The notes beneath the pieces were generated by a model. That model searched no databases. It saw nothing but the letters and a program-made list of their open reading frames with translations, and was not told the origin of the DNA. Shown one piece after another: positions 63,190 through 64,000 of a DNA stretch of 64,000 nt. Positions within the stretch are counted from its first letter, which is position 1. Each line of letters starts with the position of its first letter. Both the position numbers and the translations under genes were made by a program. Origin of the DNA: Rhizobiaceae bacterium (GTDB taxonomy: Bacteria > Pseudomonadota > Alphaproteobacteria > Rhizobiales > Rhizobiaceae); the NCBI GenBank assembly GCA_019635775.1, contig JAHBYU010000001.1:744001-808000 (forward strand). The letters are read 5' to 3'.

Positions 63190-64000
63190 TCAGGTCAGGA
63201 CTGTTTGCAGCCTCTGCAGATCCGCGACTTGGGCGCGCGTTGTTTCGTAGCCTACGCGGATCGCCTCGTCGGCGCGGTGGAATTCGGTCAGGCCGACATG
63301 CCCGAGCCTGGGTTGAAGCGACAGGTCCGGCGGATCGCCGGCCAGTCTTGCGCGTGATATGCGGTCCTGGATGATGTTGAACGCTTCGACCATCACGCCG
63401 GTGACGCCGAGCCGTGCCTCTTTTGACCGGGAATCGGCACGGAAGCGTTCAGCAGGCGAGGCATCCTGTTCCACAAGCAGTTCGCCCGCGCTGTGTTTTA
63501 TGACGGCCGCGCGACCGAACAGGTCGTAATGCAGGTTTACCGCCACCACCAGCGGTTGTTCATAGGCCCGACAAACCGAAACCGGAACCGGGTTCACCAA
63601 CGCGCCGTCGACCAGCACGCGGCCATTGGTCGGAACGGGCTCGAACACACCGGGCAGCGCATAGGATGCCCGCATGGCTGTGATGAGGGCCCCGCTTGAA
63701 AGCCATATTTCGTGGCCGGTGCGGATTTCGGATGCGACGCAGACGAATGGCTTGGGAAGATCCTCGAAGCGCATGCCGTTCAGGTGCTGGCGCAGCCTTG
63801 CATCGAGCTTCATGCCGCCGAACAGCCCATTGCCGCCAAAATTGAGGTCGAGCAGGCCGAAGATACGGCGCTTTGTCAGGCTGCGAGCGAATTCCTCCAG
63901 CGTATCCAGCTTGCCGGCCAGATAGCAGCCGCCGACCAGCGCGCCGATCGAGGTTCCTGCGATCATCGAGATTTCAACGCCGGCCTCGTCAAGTGCCCGC
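63190..64000 (-). CDS. Patatin-like phospholipase, N-terminus outside window
   Basis: The frame stays open to the last base (RALDEAGVEIS precedes Met at 63966), so the gene continues beyond the window. The nucleophile elbow GTSIGALVGG (GxSxG serine) and the downstream DGA motif LVDGALVNPVPVSVCR (catalytic Asp) of the Ser-Asp dyad are both present; the oxyanion glycine-rich loop would be upstream. Likely a lipid acyl hydrolase. It ends 3 bp from recJ, convergent. Confidence 0.9.
   Translation of the reverse strand, partial: RALDEAGVEISMIAGTSIGALVGGCYLAGKLDTLEEFARSLTKRRIFGLLDLNFGGNGLFGGMKLDARLRQHLNGMRFEDLPKPFVCVASEIRTGHEIWLSSGALITAMRASYALPGVFEPVPTNGRVLVDGALVNPVPVSVCRAYEQPLVVAVNLHYDLFGRAAVIKHSAGELLVEQDASPAERFRADSRSKEARLGVTGVMVEAFNIIQDRISRARLAGDPPDLSLQPRLGHVGLTEFHRADEAIRVGYETTRAQVADLQRLQTVLT

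Overview
The window reads as chromosomal DNA of an alphaproteobacterium of the order Hyphomicrobiales (Rhizobiales), most like the Mesorhizobium/Phyllobacteriaceae group. The evidence is high G+C, an alaC-hom-recJ run, a yajC-secDF-Mth938-squalene/phytoene-synthase-like-trmFO run, a tandem glycine riboswitch ahead of gcvT-gcvH-gcvP, a DUF1127 gene followed by anti-Shine-Dalgarno hairpins, and several small lipoproteins. The genus assignment is inference from gene content and order only.

Layout. 1-4.8 kb: a DUF2336 protein (5' cut by the window), an EamA exporter, a small membrane protein, parE and a DUF1275 membrane protein. 4.9-12.8 kb: a Tad/Flp pilus operon (cpaB, cpaC, a short lipoprotein in the cpaD position, cpaE, cpaF, tadB, tadC) and a TPR lipoprotein like TadD; pilin and prepilin peptidase genes are not here. 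13.0-14.2 kb: a membrane diguanylate cyclase. 14.2-18.7 kb: the glycine cleavage operon under a glycine riboswitch. 18.9-23.4 kb: an internally repeated unknown protein, a Xre regulator with a nearby palindrome, DUF1345, YaiI, glutathione-dependent formaldehyde dehydrogenase and a two-TM K+ channel. 23.4-32.8 kb: biotin carboxylase/BCCP subunit (PccA type), a HAD phosphatase, a DUF815 ATPase, Sec accessory genes and trmFO.

33.5-33.9 kb is the most unusual stretch. A 46-residue DUF1127 gene (minus strand) is followed by six hairpins, each with CCTCCTCCC or a close variant in its loop, arranged as two diverged tandem units of three. The stems differ between the units but still pair, while the loops are constant. 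34.2-38.6 kb holds DUF2157 and GDYXXLXY membrane proteins, a small lipoprotein, a nudK gene split by a 4-bp duplication, methionine aminopeptidase and RadC. 38.6-42.2 kb holds trigger factor, tRNA-Leu(UAG), a PPOX-fold protein and an AI-2E family permease.

42.2-52.1 kb is a minus-strand carbohydrate region. It has two complete CUT2-type (ribose-family) ABC transporters, a Gfo/Idh/MocA dehydrogenase, a GntR/FCD regulator, a likely GntR operator and a 47-residue lipoprotein. 52.3-53.7 kb holds a Crp/Fnr regulator and two small conserved proteins. 53.8-54.9 kb is a one-kilobase, lower-G+C islet with an Omp25/Omp31-type outer membrane protein. It is bounded by 15-bp direct repeats of the 3' end of tRNA-Glu, as expected of a remnant integration. 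55-64 kb holds an M15-type peptidase lipoprotein, PHA synthase, a small lipoprotein, alaC, homoserine dehydrogenase, recJ (no glpX between them) and a patatin phospholipase cut by the window end.
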